Of a stretch of DNA of 64,000 nt, positions 1 to 7,775 are shown one piece after another. The DNA comes from Polyangiaceae bacterium (lineage in GTDB: Bacteria; Myxococcota_A; Polyangia; Polyangiales; Polyangiaceae): assembly GCA_020633235.1 (NCBI GenBank), contig JACKEA010000006.1:496001-560000 (forward strand), in the 5' to 3' direction. The position numbers were made by a program, and so were the translations under genes. The notes beneath the pieces were generated by a model. That model saw only the letters and a list, made by a program, of their open reading frames with translations, did not search any database and was not told where the DNA came from. Position 1 is the stretch's first letter. Each line of letters starts with the position of its first letter.

Positions 1-574
1 AGCGCCGACGCGGGTGCTTGGGGGAAGAAACCACCACGAAGCGGCGGTCGTACACGTGCTTCTGGACGAACTCCGACAGATCCACGCGCCCCGCGGATGC
101 GGGCAGCGCCGCGAGATCTGGGCTGAGCGCGAGATCCACCTCGCCTCGGCGGCTCTCACTCACGCTCTCCAGTGACAGGCGCCGCAGCCGGATGTCGAGG
201 TTCGGAGCCTCGCGCCAGATCCGAGCCAAGATGGCGTCGGCGAAAGCCTGCTGAGTCTCGTCGCCCATCGCCAGCGTCACGATGCCATGAGCCGTATTGG
301 GGTGAAACGGCGCCTCACTTTCGAAGACCAAGCGGGCGGCGTGGATGGCAGCCTCCACCTTGGGCTCGAGGGCCTGTGCCCGTGGGGTTGGCACCAACGT
401 GCGACCGGTGCGCACGAACAGCGGATCATCCAGTGCGCTGCGCAGGCGCGCGAGCGTGCGGCTCATGGCGGGCTGGGTGACCCCCAGCTCCCGCGCCGCC
501 GCGGTGACGCTACGGGTCTCCAGCAAGCGGTCGAAAGCCACCAACAGGTTCAGATCGAGAGCGGCCAGATTCAT
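1..574 (-). CDS. LysR-family transcriptional regulator (3' end outside window)
   Basis: The reverse strand reads open from an ATG at 574 to the window edge, giving 191 residues without a stop. The N-terminus is a typical LysR winged helix-turn-helix: 'LNLLVAFDRLLETRSVTAAA' followed by 'ELGVTQPAMSRTLARLR' and 'DDPLFVRTG' (residues about 5-55). The start of the periplasmic-binding-protein-like effector domain follows. LysR regulators usually control a divergent neighbour, and the next gene is divergent 90 bp away, so regulation of that SDR-type gene is the simplest inference. The effector is unknown because most of the ligand-binding domain lies outside the window. Confidence 0.93.
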   Translation of the reverse strand, partial: MNLAALDLNLLVAFDRLLETRSVTAAARELGVTQPAMSRTLARLRSALDDPLFVRTGRTLVPTPRAQALEPKVEAAIHAARLVFESEAPFHPNTAHGIVTLAMGDETQQAFADAILARIWREAPNLDIRLRRLSLESVSESRRGEVDLALSPDLAALPASAGRVDLSEFVQKHVYDRRFVVVSSPKHPRRR

Positions 575-582
575 GAGTCTTG

Positions 583-608
583 TGCATGAATAATATCAAA
601 AACATGCA
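583..608. promoter_or_regulatory. Inverted repeat between divergent LysR and SDR genes, possible LysR operator
   Basis: TGCATG at 583-588 is mirrored by CATGCA at 603-608 with an AT-rich 14-bp spacer. The surroundings are unusually AT-rich for this genome, as expected of a promoter. The dyad sits just upstream of the LysR start and about 57 bp upstream of the SDR start, where a LysR protein would bind to repress itself and control its neighbour. The link to LysR is inferred from position only. Confidence 0.4.
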
Positions 609-664
609 TTGGTGGTATTCGAAGATCCGCCCCATGCTGAAGCTCATTGAAGGAGGAAACAGCC

Positions 665-1636
665 ATGAATCAGGAGCTTCACGTCGTGTTCGGTGCCGGT
701 CAGATTGGTCCCCATCTGGCGCGAAAGCTGATTGCCAGCGGGCATCGCGTCCGCATCGTGCGTCGCTCCGACAAGCCCGTGGGCACTCCCGGGGTGGAGG
801 TCGTCGCCGGCGACGCTCGGGACGCGGGCTTCGCGATCCGTGCCAGCGAAGGCGCCACCGTGATCTACCACTGCATGAATCCAGGGGAGTACTCTAGCCG
901 CGTGTGGGAAGAGGACGTACCGCGCCTCGGCGAAGCGCTGATCGCGGCAGCCCTCGAGCACGATGCTCGGCTGGTGGTGCTCGACAATCTCTACGCCTAC
1001 GGTCCCCTCCAGGGGCGCAGGACTGAAGAGACGCCGCTCTTGGCTGCGGGGCGCAAGGGCCAGGTGCGGGTGCGCTGGGCCGAGCGCCTGGAGCAGGCGC
1101 GCGTGGAGCAAGGGCTGCGCTACGTCGCCGGCAGGGCCGGGGACTTCTTCGGCGAAGGCGCCGACCAAGCCCTGGTGTCCCCCGACGCCGTGCGCGGCAT
1201 CCGCAAGGGCAAGCGTCCCATTGCCCTCGGGGACGTGGACGCGCCCCATGCCTTCAGCTACACCCTGGATGTCGCGGCGGCCCTCGCGGCGCTGGGGGAA
1301 GCGAAGCAGGACGTGGAGGGAACGGTGTTCCACCTTCCGGTTCATGAGGTGAGCCCCCGCGAGCTGTTCAGCCGCATCGGACGCGAGCTTGGAGTAGAGC
1401 GCGTCGAGCCGCGTCGCATCGCCCGTTGGGTCTTGTGGGTTCTAGCGCCGTTCGTCGCGTTGTTCCGCGAGCTGCTCGAGACCTACTACCAGTGGGATGG
1501 TCCGTTCCTGGTGGACGATTCGCGCTTCCGGGCACGTTTTTCGGGCGTGGGTGTCTCGCTCTCCGAGGCCGTGCAGAAGACGGCCGCCCTGGCCCACTCG
1601 GAAGGGGGCACGATGGCGCGGGCGGCGCATGCGTGA
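665..1636 (+). CDS. NAD(P)-dependent epimerase/reductase-like protein (atypical SDR)
   Basis: Start ATG 665 is chosen over an upstream in-frame ATG at 647 because AGGAGG (651-656) lies 8 bp before it. The protein of 323 residues begins with a Rossmann nucleotide-binding motif 'VVFGAGQIG' (residues about 7-15), then a short acidic stretch, and has 'LVVLDNLYAYGP' near residue 100, as in extended or atypical SDR proteins of the epimerase/NmrA type. A hydrophobic stretch near residue 255 ('WVLWVLAPFVALF') is common in myxobacterial members. The substrate cannot be told. The divergent LysR gene suggests inducible expression. Confidence 0.85.
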   Translation: MNQELHVVFGAGQIGPHLARKLIASGHRVRIVRRSDKPVGTPGVEVVAGDARDAGFAIRASEGATVIYHCMNPGEYSSRVWEEDVPRLGEALIAAALEHDARLVVLDNLYAYGPLQGRRTEETPLLAAGRKGQVRVRWAERLEQARVEQGLRYVAGRAGDFFGEGADQALVSPDAVRGIRKGKRPIALGDVDAPHAFSYTLDVAAALAALGEAKQDVEGTVFHLPVHEVSPRELFSRIGRELGVERVEPRRIARWVLWVLAPFVALFRELLETYYQWDGPFLVDDSRFRARFSGVGVSLSEAVQKTAALAHSEGGTMARAAHA

Positions 1637-1648
1637 AAGACTCGTCGC

Positions 1649-2719
1649 GTGCGTGGGGTCATCGGAGTCGTTGTTTTGGTCGCCGGATGTGGCGGTGGCA
1701 CGAGCTCCGACCTCGAGCCCGGGGGGCCGGACGCCGCGTCGGCGTGCGCCATCCCTGCGCAGACCAGCTACCTGAAGACCAACCGGACCATCGGCAAGTG
1801 CCCGCCGGCCGCAAGCCCGGCGTGCTCCAGCACCCTCTTCTCCGGCCCGCCTTTGCTGACGTCCGACGACCTCCAACCCGGAGCGCATTTCGTGGCGGTG
1901 TCGGGCGAGTACTTGCTCGCGGAGACGGCGTCGATGGAACCGCTCGTGGTTCGCATGCATCCGGAAGATGCGCCTGTCGCGTACTCGTTTGCCGCGCCTC
2001 TCGCGGCAGGGCAACGCGCCGTGGACCTCGATGGGAACTATGTGTTGACCTGCTCGACGTCCGACTGCCGCGTGTTTCGCAGGGAAGGGCTGTCTTTGTA
2101 CGAGCTTCCGGCGCCCCCCATGACTGATGCGACCAAGGTCGTGGACTGGCTCTCTCAGGACGCCGTGTGCGTCGTCGGAGACGGTGCAAGCTGCTTCGAC
2201 GGAACCGCTTGGCACGAGCTGGTTCCCAAGGGTCAGCGCTTCGCCGCAGCGAGCGCCACGCTTTCCGCAATCTGGCTGGCCGGCGAGGGCGGGCACGTCG
2301 CCCTCGCGACATGGTCCTGTGTAGAGGCGATTGAAAGTGGCACCGACGCCGACTTGACGTCCATCTCCGCAGACACCCAGCGTGAGCTGTGGGCGGTGGT
2401 ATCCGGGAAGCAAGGGGCGTTGAGCTACGTGAGCCCCGAGGAGAGCGTTTCCTGCAATGTGAGCTCGACCTCTCCCGTGGTGCTGCGAGACTGGGGTCGA
2501 GACTGGGGCTGGGACGTTGCGGATCAGCACGACCAGCAATGGATTTTCGGTGAAAGCTCAGTCCTCCGGGGCAAGCCGGCGGTCGATGCCGACTGGTGCG
2601 TGTCGGAGATCGGAGAGCCCGCGCTGGACGTGACGTCGTTTGACTGCGGCGTCGCGGAAAACGTCCGCGTGCTCACGTCCACCCGCCTGCTCGGGAACGC
2701 GCAATGCGCTTTGGATTGA
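1649..2719 (+). CDS. Predicted lipoprotein of unknown function
   Basis: A 356-residue protein starting at GTG 1649, the only in-frame start after a stop at 1634. It opens with a short signal sequence and a lipobox 'VLVAGC', so it is probably exported and lipidated. The mature part is rich in Cys ('PAASPACSS', 'CSTSDCRVF', 'VCVVGDGASC') and in short beta-like stretches that could form a propeller or beta-sandwich, but I recognise no family. It lies 13 bp after the SDR gene and may be co-transcribed with it. Homologues should be sought among myxobacterial lipoproteins. Confidence 0.75.
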   Translation: MRGVIGVVVLVAGCGGGTSSDLEPGGPDAASACAIPAQTSYLKTNRTIGKCPPAASPACSSTLFSGPPLLTSDDLQPGAHFVAVSGEYLLAETASMEPLVVRMHPEDAPVAYSFAAPLAAGQRAVDLDGNYVLTCSTSDCRVFRREGLSLYELPAPPMTDATKVVDWLSQDAVCVVGDGASCFDGTAWHELVPKGQRFAAASATLSAIWLAGEGGHVALATWSCVEAIESGTDADLTSISADTQRELWAVVSGKQGALSYVSPEESVSCNVSSTSPVVLRDWGRDWGWDVADQHDQQWIFGESSVLRGKPAVDADWCVSEIGEPALDVTSFDCGVAENVRVLTSTRLLGNAQCALD

Positions 2720-2745
2720 TGCGAGCTTGATGTAGACACGAGACC

Positions 2746-3171
2746 GTGCCCGACGAGACACCCCGCCGCGGACGCTTCGGCTTCGCGGTGTTTTCGGCCG
2801 TGCTGTTGGGGAGCGGCGCGCTCTTGACCATGACGCTGGCGCGCGATTGCAGCGCGGGCAAAGACACCGTCCAGAGCTACATTGCTGCCGTACGGGGGGG
2901 AGAGGCCGTGAGCCCTGCCGTGGGCGGCAGCGAGGCCGCGGTGTTGACCGCTGTGCTCAGCAAGAGCGAAAGCGTCTCCGTCGACAACTTTCAGTCTCAA
3001 GCCGGCACCAGTTGCTACTGGCTCGACGTACGCGCGGCGGGCAAGTCGACTTCCGTCCAGGTGGTGCTTTCGGAGTCCGAGAGCGGGATGCGGGTCATCG
3101 CGGCGTCCATCCGGCGCGATTGCAGCTGTCCCGATCCGGACTTCGAGCAGCGCTGCCACCTGGTGGATTGA
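2746..3171 (+). CDS. Small membrane-anchored protein of unknown function
   Basis: 141 residues from GTG 2746, 26 bp after the preceding lipoprotein gene. A positively charged N-terminus (PRRGRFGF) is followed by one hydrophobic segment (residues about 12-32) and a periplasmic domain of about 105 residues with the ending 'DCSCPDPDFEQRCHLVD'. The Cys cluster suggests disulfides outside the cytoplasm. The fold may be a small DUF4864-like or NTF2-like domain ('VQSYIAAVRGGE'), but that is a guess. Its stop lies 1 bp from the end of the convergent radical SAM gene. Confidence 0.65.
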   Translation: MPDETPRRGRFGFAVFSAVLLGSGALLTMTLARDCSAGKDTVQSYIAAVRGGEAVSPAVGGSEAAVLTAVLSKSESVSVDNFQSQAGTSCYWLDVRAAGKSTSVQVVLSESESGMRVIAASIRRDCSCPDPDFEQRCHLVD

Positions 3172-3172
3172 C

Positions 3173-4069
3173 TCAGAGCGGCTCGAACTCGCCCCAGCCG
3201 CGCTTGTCCGGATACTCGCGCCACGGGCCTTCGCAGCGGTGTCGCGCTTGGCAAGCGTTGCACGGTGGTCCGTACGCCTTGCCTTCCGCGATGCGCCACT
3301 TCGTGTAGTCCCCGGACGCGCCGCCCAGATCCACGACGGTGGTGGGCGGGATGCGCCCTTCCACTGCCAGCTCTGCCATGCCGCGCAAGAAACACAGCGG
3401 AATGGCTTCCGTCACGAGGTGGGCCTCGTGTGCCTGTGCGCGCTCGCGAGCCCGCCGCAAGGGTTCGACCACGTCTGCCAGCCGCGGGACGACCTCGTCG
3501 AACAGCTCGTAGGCCGTGCCGACGGGATGCACGAACGCGAGCTGCAGATGGCGCGCGCCGAGCTCTCCCAAGAGGTTCACCGTGTCCGCCAGGTACGCCA
3601 GATTGGTACGCGTGATCACCGTGTTGGTGAGCAGCGGTACGCCTCGAGCCACGACGTTTCGAATCCCGTTCACCGTCTGCTCGAAGCTCCCTGGCGTGCG
3701 CGTGAGCGCGTCGTGGACTTCCGCACGTGGACCGTGAAGGCTGAGCGCGAACTCGCTCGCCCCGGCCTCGATCAGCTCCGTCAAGCGGGCGGGGTACGAC
3801 AGCAAGCGCCCGTTGCTCTGGATCTGGATGTGTCGGTAGCCCCCGAGCTTGGCCCCCTTGACCAGGGATACCAGGCGCTTGTGCACGGTCGGCTCGCCTC
3901 CGGTGAACACCACCGAGCTCGCGTGTGCTCGTGCCGAGAGTAGCTCCGCCAACAGCCGGCGGCCGTCCACGGCGGGGAGCCGCTCGCGCTTGTCCCCTTG
4001 CGCGCAGAACACGCAGCGGTTGTTGCAGGCGAAGCCCACCTTCAGATCCAGGCGACGCGCGGCGGACAC
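3173..4069 (-). CDS. Radical SAM enzyme
   Basis: 298 residues from GTG 4069. Residues about 15-22 contain the radical SAM cluster motif 'CNNRCVFC' (CxxxCxxC), followed by a 'FTGGEPT' motif for SAM binding near residue 57. The C-terminus carries more cysteines ('CNACQARHRC') and ends with 'WREYPDKRGWGEFEPL', a pattern in radical SAM proteins with an auxiliary Fe-S site. The family probably modifies a peptide or small metabolite; the substrate cannot be read from the sequence. It follows the zinc-ribbon membrane gene 4114-6066 on the same strand by 44 bp, so the two may form an operon. The SPASM-type radical SAM gene at 6131 is divergent from that pair. Confidence 0.88.
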   Translation of the reverse strand: MSAARRLDLKVGFACNNRCVFCAQGDKRERLPAVDGRRLLAELLSARAHASSVVFTGGEPTVHKRLVSLVKGAKLGGYRHIQIQSNGRLLSYPARLTELIEAGASEFALSLHGPRAEVHDALTRTPGSFEQTVNGIRNVVARGVPLLTNTVITRTNLAYLADTVNLLGELGARHLQLAFVHPVGTAYELFDEVVPRLADVVEPLRRARERAQAHEAHLVTEAIPLCFLRGMAELAVEGRIPPTTVVDLGGASGDYTKWRIAEGKAYGPPCNACQARHRCEGPWREYPDKRGWGEFEPL

Positions 4070-4113
4070 GATGAAAGTGTGAAGCCCAGGGGCGACTCAG
4101 CCCATGATTTGAG

Positions 4114-6066
4114 TCAATCCCCCCGCGGGAGCTTCATCACGTACGCACCATCGACCCAGTAGAGAGCCTCGGGCTCGAGCACCATCGCCTCCACCGAGCT
4201 CGCGCGCGGTGCCACCACCGTGAGGTTCGTCGTGCTCGTGGCATCCGCAGGCAGGCGCACGATCTGGTGTCGCGTCACCCCCAGGGTGAGAGCCACGTAG
4301 ATGCTTCGAGCATCTGCTCGAATGCCCCGGGCGCCTTCGATCCTGCCCAGGGAGGTCGGCGCTCCGCCCTTCGTGTCGAGGGACATCAGCTGGTCTCCTT
4401 CAGCCAGCCACAGCAGCCGCTGGCCAGCGACCGTGAGCTGAGGGTTCCCTGCGGCGTGCGCTTCGCGGCAGAGCTCCCGCGGGGCCCCGTCGTTGGGCGC
4501 GAAAGACAAGGAGTAGGTGGAGGACAGAACGCCGCCACCGGTCAAATAGTAAACCCCGGCGTCGTCTGCTGCTGCGCCGTGGATGGACCCGGTCGCGATT
4601 TGTTCCGCCTCTCCGCCGCTCCAGCTCACTTTGAAGAGCCCGCTCTGGACGTAGTACACGTATCGAGCGTTCGAGGTGAACGGGGAGCGGTGGACCGAGT
4701 TCTGAGCCAGCTGCCGGACGACCCCCCCGGATGCATTTCTGAGCTCGAGGTCGTGGACCCAGTCTGCCTCGTCCTTCACCCGTGACAGTGTGAACAGCGC
4801 GCCGACCTGCGCTTCCACGGCGTGCGTTTCATCTGCGGTGGAGACGCTGGTCACGGCACCACCGGTCTTCGACAGCAACTCCAGGTCTCCCGTAGCCAGC
4901 ACCAGCCGCTTGCCGTCCGTAGCCATGTCGTGAACGTCGTCCACCATCAAAGCGTCTCTGTGTGCCAGCTGTGCGATCCGCGGTGTCCGCGGGAAGCAGG
5001 TGCCCATGGCCTCCACGTCCTGGTTCATTTCCTCGTGGTCCACCATTCGGAGCAGGTTCACGGAGCGATCGACTTCCGTGCGTAGTACGCGTTTCACCTT
5101 CAATACTCGGTTCTCCGGACCCACCACCTCCAATCCCACGAGGTCCTTGATGGACAGCTCCGAGAGCTTCTGGTCGGTAGGTACGGAGAGGCGGGCCGCC
5201 ATGCCGGGCGCAGGTGGGTCCTTGAAGTTCAGGATGCGCTTTCCGTCCTTGGTCTCCACCCGCGCCAAACACTCGCCGGCCGGCGTCGGGTAGCGGACGT
5301 AGTGCACCGTTTCGTCGGGTGGGAGCTCCATCTGCGACAGACCCATGAGCACGATCACGGCGACGGCGAAGCAGGCGACTGGTGCTCCCAGTGCCATCAC
5401 CACGACGAACCCGTTGACGAGCAGCGTCTGCATGCCAAAGGACGACGCATTCCGACGCACGGTGTCTTCCAACCCCGTGGTGACGACGGCTTGTCGGTGC
5501 GCCACGCGCGCCATCGCTTCGTTGGTGACGATGTTGTCTGCCTGGCAGTAGCCGCAACGCACCAACGCCTTGGCTCCGGCCTGGAGGGAGGCGCCGCACA
5601 CGTGGCACCGCGCCGGCTCACCGGGGGCCGCTGGCGGCGCGGCGGCGCAGCTCTCCAAGAGCTTCTGCCGACTGCGCCGAAGCCACCACACCCCCGCTGC
5701 CCCTGACAACAGCACCAAGAGCAGGGGTCCGAACCCCAGGGTGGCGGTGAGCCAGACGTTGTCCGGGCCGGGCCCGAGCACGAGCACCAAGGCGAACAGG
5801 GCGAATGGCGCGACCACGAGGACGAGCACCACCAGGAACAGTGCGGAGTAGAGCCAGGACCGCGTGATCGCACGACGCTGCAGTCCGCCGAGCTGACGGC
5901 GTCGTGTGCTCATGCCCCGCAGAACCGCGATGGCGGCGTAGATCTCACGCCGGGCCTCCTCCGGTGGCGGCCCAGAGTAGCGGCAGTGTCCGCACGTGAT
6001 GGCGTCCGGCAACGCCAACGACACCGAGCATGGAGCACCGCAGCGCGGACAGGAAGCGCCGATCAT
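4114..6066 (-). CDS. Zinc-ribbon membrane protein with C-terminal repeat (propeller-like) domain
   Basis: 650 residues. An N-terminal zinc ribbon (CPRC at residues 6-9, CGHC at about 25-28) is followed by two hydrophobic segments (residues about 70-130), a second ribbon (CHVC near 154, CGYC near 172) and a third hydrophobic segment near 220-250. The C-terminal 270 residues show repeated short strands such as 'ATDGKRLVLATGDLELLSK' and 'DDAGVYYLTGG', typical of beta-propeller lipoproteins of myxobacteria. The layout suggests cytoplasmic metal-binding modules and a periplasmic propeller. The function is unknown. It sits upstream of the radical SAM gene 3173-4069, and its start is 64 bp from that of the divergent SPASM enzyme gene. 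Confidence 0.75.
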   Translation of the reverse strand: MIGASCPRCGAPCSVSLALPDAITCGHCRYSGPPPEEARREIYAAIAVLRGMSTRRRQLGGLQRRAITRSWLYSALFLVVLVLVVAPFALFALVLVLGPGPDNVWLTATLGFGPLLLVLLSGAAGVWWLRRSRQKLLESCAAAPPAAPGEPARCHVCGASLQAGAKALVRCGYCQADNIVTNEAMARVAHRQAVVTTGLEDTVRRNASSFGMQTLLVNGFVVVMALGAPVACFAVAVIVLMGLSQMELPPDETVHYVRYPTPAGECLARVETKDGKRILNFKDPPAPGMAARLSVPTDQKLSELSIKDLVGLEVVGPENRVLKVKRVLRTEVDRSVNLLRMVDHEEMNQDVEAMGTCFPRTPRIAQLAHRDALMVDDVHDMATDGKRLVLATGDLELLSKTGGAVTSVSTADETHAVEAQVGALFTLSRVKDEADWVHDLELRNASGGVVRQLAQNSVHRSPFTSNARYVYYVQSGLFKVSWSGGEAEQIATGSIHGAAADDAGVYYLTGGGVLSSTYSLSFAPNDGAPRELCREAHAAGNPQLTVAGQRLLWLAEGDQLMSLDTKGGAPTSLGRIEGARGIRADARSIYVALTLGVTRHQIVRLPADATSTTNLTVVAPRASSVEAMVLEPEALYWVDGAYVMKLPRGD

Positions 6067-6130
6067 CCCGCGGCATCAAAGCCCGGGACGGGTGGGAGCG
6101 TCAATGCAAGTGATGCTACGATCCGACGTG

Positions 6131-7630
6131 ATGCCGAGTGATCTGGTCCCGCTTTCCAAGAAGCCGACGGCGGGGCTCTTGCCCGTGCGCTTTCGCAGGC
6201 TGGGGGACGCCGTGCTGCTCACCACGCCCTTCGGAGATTGGGCGTTCGTTTCGCCGGAAGAGCTCACGGAGCTTCGTGCGGGCAAGCTCGAGCAGGGCTC
6301 GGAGCTCGAGACACGTTTGGCCCAGGCCGGTCTGCTCGCGAACCAGGTGGACCCTGCGCGCCTGGCGGCGAAGCTCCGCGCCAAGAAGCGATTCTTGCAG
6401 AACGGACCGCACCTGCACGTGCTGGTGGTCACGCTGCGCTGCAACGAGACCTGCGTCTACTGCCATGCCAGCCGGGCCAGCATGGATCGCGTGGACACGG
6501 ACATGTCGAAGGAGATGGCCGAGCAGGTCGTCGACATGGCGCTGTCCACCACGTCGCCCCACGTGACCCTCGAGTTCCAGGGTGGGGAGCCGCTGGTGAA
6601 CTTTCCGGTCGTGCAGCACGTCATCGAGGTTGCGCGCCGTAAAAACCAAAAGATCGGCAAGAGTCTGGAGTTTTCGTTGGTCAGCAATCTCTCGCTGATG
6701 AACGACGAACGGCTCGACTACCTGGTGGAGAACCGGGTGCAGATTTGCACCAGCATCGACGGGCCGGAAGCGCTGCACGACAAGCAGCGCAAGCTCCCGA
6801 GCGCCAGCGCGCACCAGGCCGCGAGCCATTGGATCCGTCGCATCAACGAGCGCTACGCGGAGCTCGGGCTGGATCCGTCGCTCTATCACGTGGAGGCGCT
6901 GCTCACGACCACGCGGGCAGCGTTGGACCGACCGCGGGAGATCGTCGATGCGTATCTGGAGCTCGGTTGCCGCGCTATTTTCCTGCGGCCGGTGGATCCT
7001 TTCGGATTTGCCAGCGCTACGCGCGACAAGATCGAGTACCCCCGCGAGGAGTATCTGGAGTTCTACCGCAAGGCGGTGGACTACATCATCGAGCTGAACA
7101 AGCAGGGCACCCAGGTGCTGGAGCGCTTTGCGGCGATCTTTCTCACCAAGATCCTCACGGCCGAGGATCCGAACTACCTCGACATTCGCTCCCCGTGTGG
7201 CGCGGCCATCGGACAGCTGGCGTACAACTACGACGGTCGCATCTTCACCTGCGACGAAGGGCGCATGCTGCACGAGATGGGGGACGACACCTTCGCCATT
7301 GGCCAGGTCGGCGAGTCTCGCTATCGCGACCTGATGCGCCACGACGTGGTGGCCGCGCTGGCCACCGCCTCGAACCTGGACGCCCAGCCCGATTGCGTGA
7401 ACTGCACCTACAACCCGTACTGCGGCGTGTGTCCGGTGCACAGCTACCGCACGCAGGGCTCCATCCACGGTCGCATGCGGGAAAGCACGCTGTGCGCCGT
7501 GCACAAGGGCATTCAGGACTATCTGTTCGACAAGCTCCGCACCGGGGACGAAGAGACGCGCACGATCCTGCGCCGCTTCACGACCGTGCGCGAGCGCGCT
7601 CACTTCATCCAGAGCTGCGCCGCTCCCTGA
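6131..7630 (+). CDS. HxsB-like radical SAM/SPASM peptide maturase
   Basis: 499 residues from ATG 6131. Upstream in-frame ATGs (5996, 6104, 6113) are disfavoured because 5996 overlaps the divergent gene and the family begins near 'LLPVRFRRL'. The radical SAM motif 'CNETCVYC' (residues about 105-112) is followed by 'LEFQGGEPLVNF'. The C-terminal SPASM-type region has 'SPCGAAIGQLAYNYDGRIF', then 'TCDEGRM' and 'CVNCTYNPYCGVCP' with a last Cys in 'ESTLC', the ligands for auxiliary clusters. As I recall it, this layout matches His-Xaa-Ser system maturase HxsB and related GrrM/XyeB enzymes, which crosslink residues in ribosomal peptides. The partner HxsC, HxsD and HxsA genes are absent, so it probably serves another substrate. 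The best local candidate is the repeat protein at 9330. Confidence 0.9.
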   Translation: MPSDLVPLSKKPTAGLLPVRFRRLGDAVLLTTPFGDWAFVSPEELTELRAGKLEQGSELETRLAQAGLLANQVDPARLAAKLRAKKRFLQNGPHLHVLVVTLRCNETCVYCHASRASMDRVDTDMSKEMAEQVVDMALSTTSPHVTLEFQGGEPLVNFPVVQHVIEVARRKNQKIGKSLEFSLVSNLSLMNDERLDYLVENRVQICTSIDGPEALHDKQRKLPSASAHQAASHWIRRINERYAELGLDPSLYHVEALLTTTRAALDRPREIVDAYLELGCRAIFLRPVDPFGFASATRDKIEYPREEYLEFYRKAVDYIIELNKQGTQVLERFAAIFLTKILTAEDPNYLDIRSPCGAAIGQLAYNYDGRIFTCDEGRMLHEMGDDTFAIGQVGESRYRDLMRHDVVAALATASNLDAQPDCVNCTYNPYCGVCPVHSYRTQGSIHGRMRESTLCAVHKGIQDYLFDKLRTGDEETRTILRRFTTVRERAHFIQSCAAP

Positions 7631-7636
7631 GTCTTC

Positions 7637-7670
7637 TTTTGTTGGTCCGGCGCGAGCCCCGGCGCGTGTG
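7637..7670 (+). repeat. Dispersed palindromic element, copy 1
   Basis: Begins TTTTGTTGGTCCGGCGCGA and continues into a GC-rich complementary half ending GGCGCG. It starts 6 bp after the stop of the SPASM enzyme gene. It belongs to the family seen also at 11641, 13324, 15040, 21050, 36284, 43433, 56561, 62221 and 63040. Confidence 0.7.
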
Positions 7671-7775
7671 CCACGCAGCCCCCGGCGCGCGGCAACGATT
7701 GGCACAGCCTGGCGCAAGCCTGCCGCAAAAGGACGGCGTTTCTTGCTTGGAACGTTCCTTGTCTTCTAGCGCGGC

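Noticed and set aside
388..406. GTTGGCACCAACGTGCGACC as another copy of the dispersed element
   Set aside because: It lies within the coding frame of the LysR gene and its resemblance is limited to a few bases.
5996..6130. Upstream ATG starts for the SPASM enzyme
   Set aside because: The ATG at 5996 overlaps the divergent zinc-ribbon gene, and the later ones add residues before the family's usual N-terminus.
7748..7762. TGGAAC-N5-TTGT as a sigma-54 promoter for the membrane protein gene
   Set aside because: The -12 element lacks GC, and the predicted start site would fall within about 2 bp of the GTG start codon, leaving no leader.
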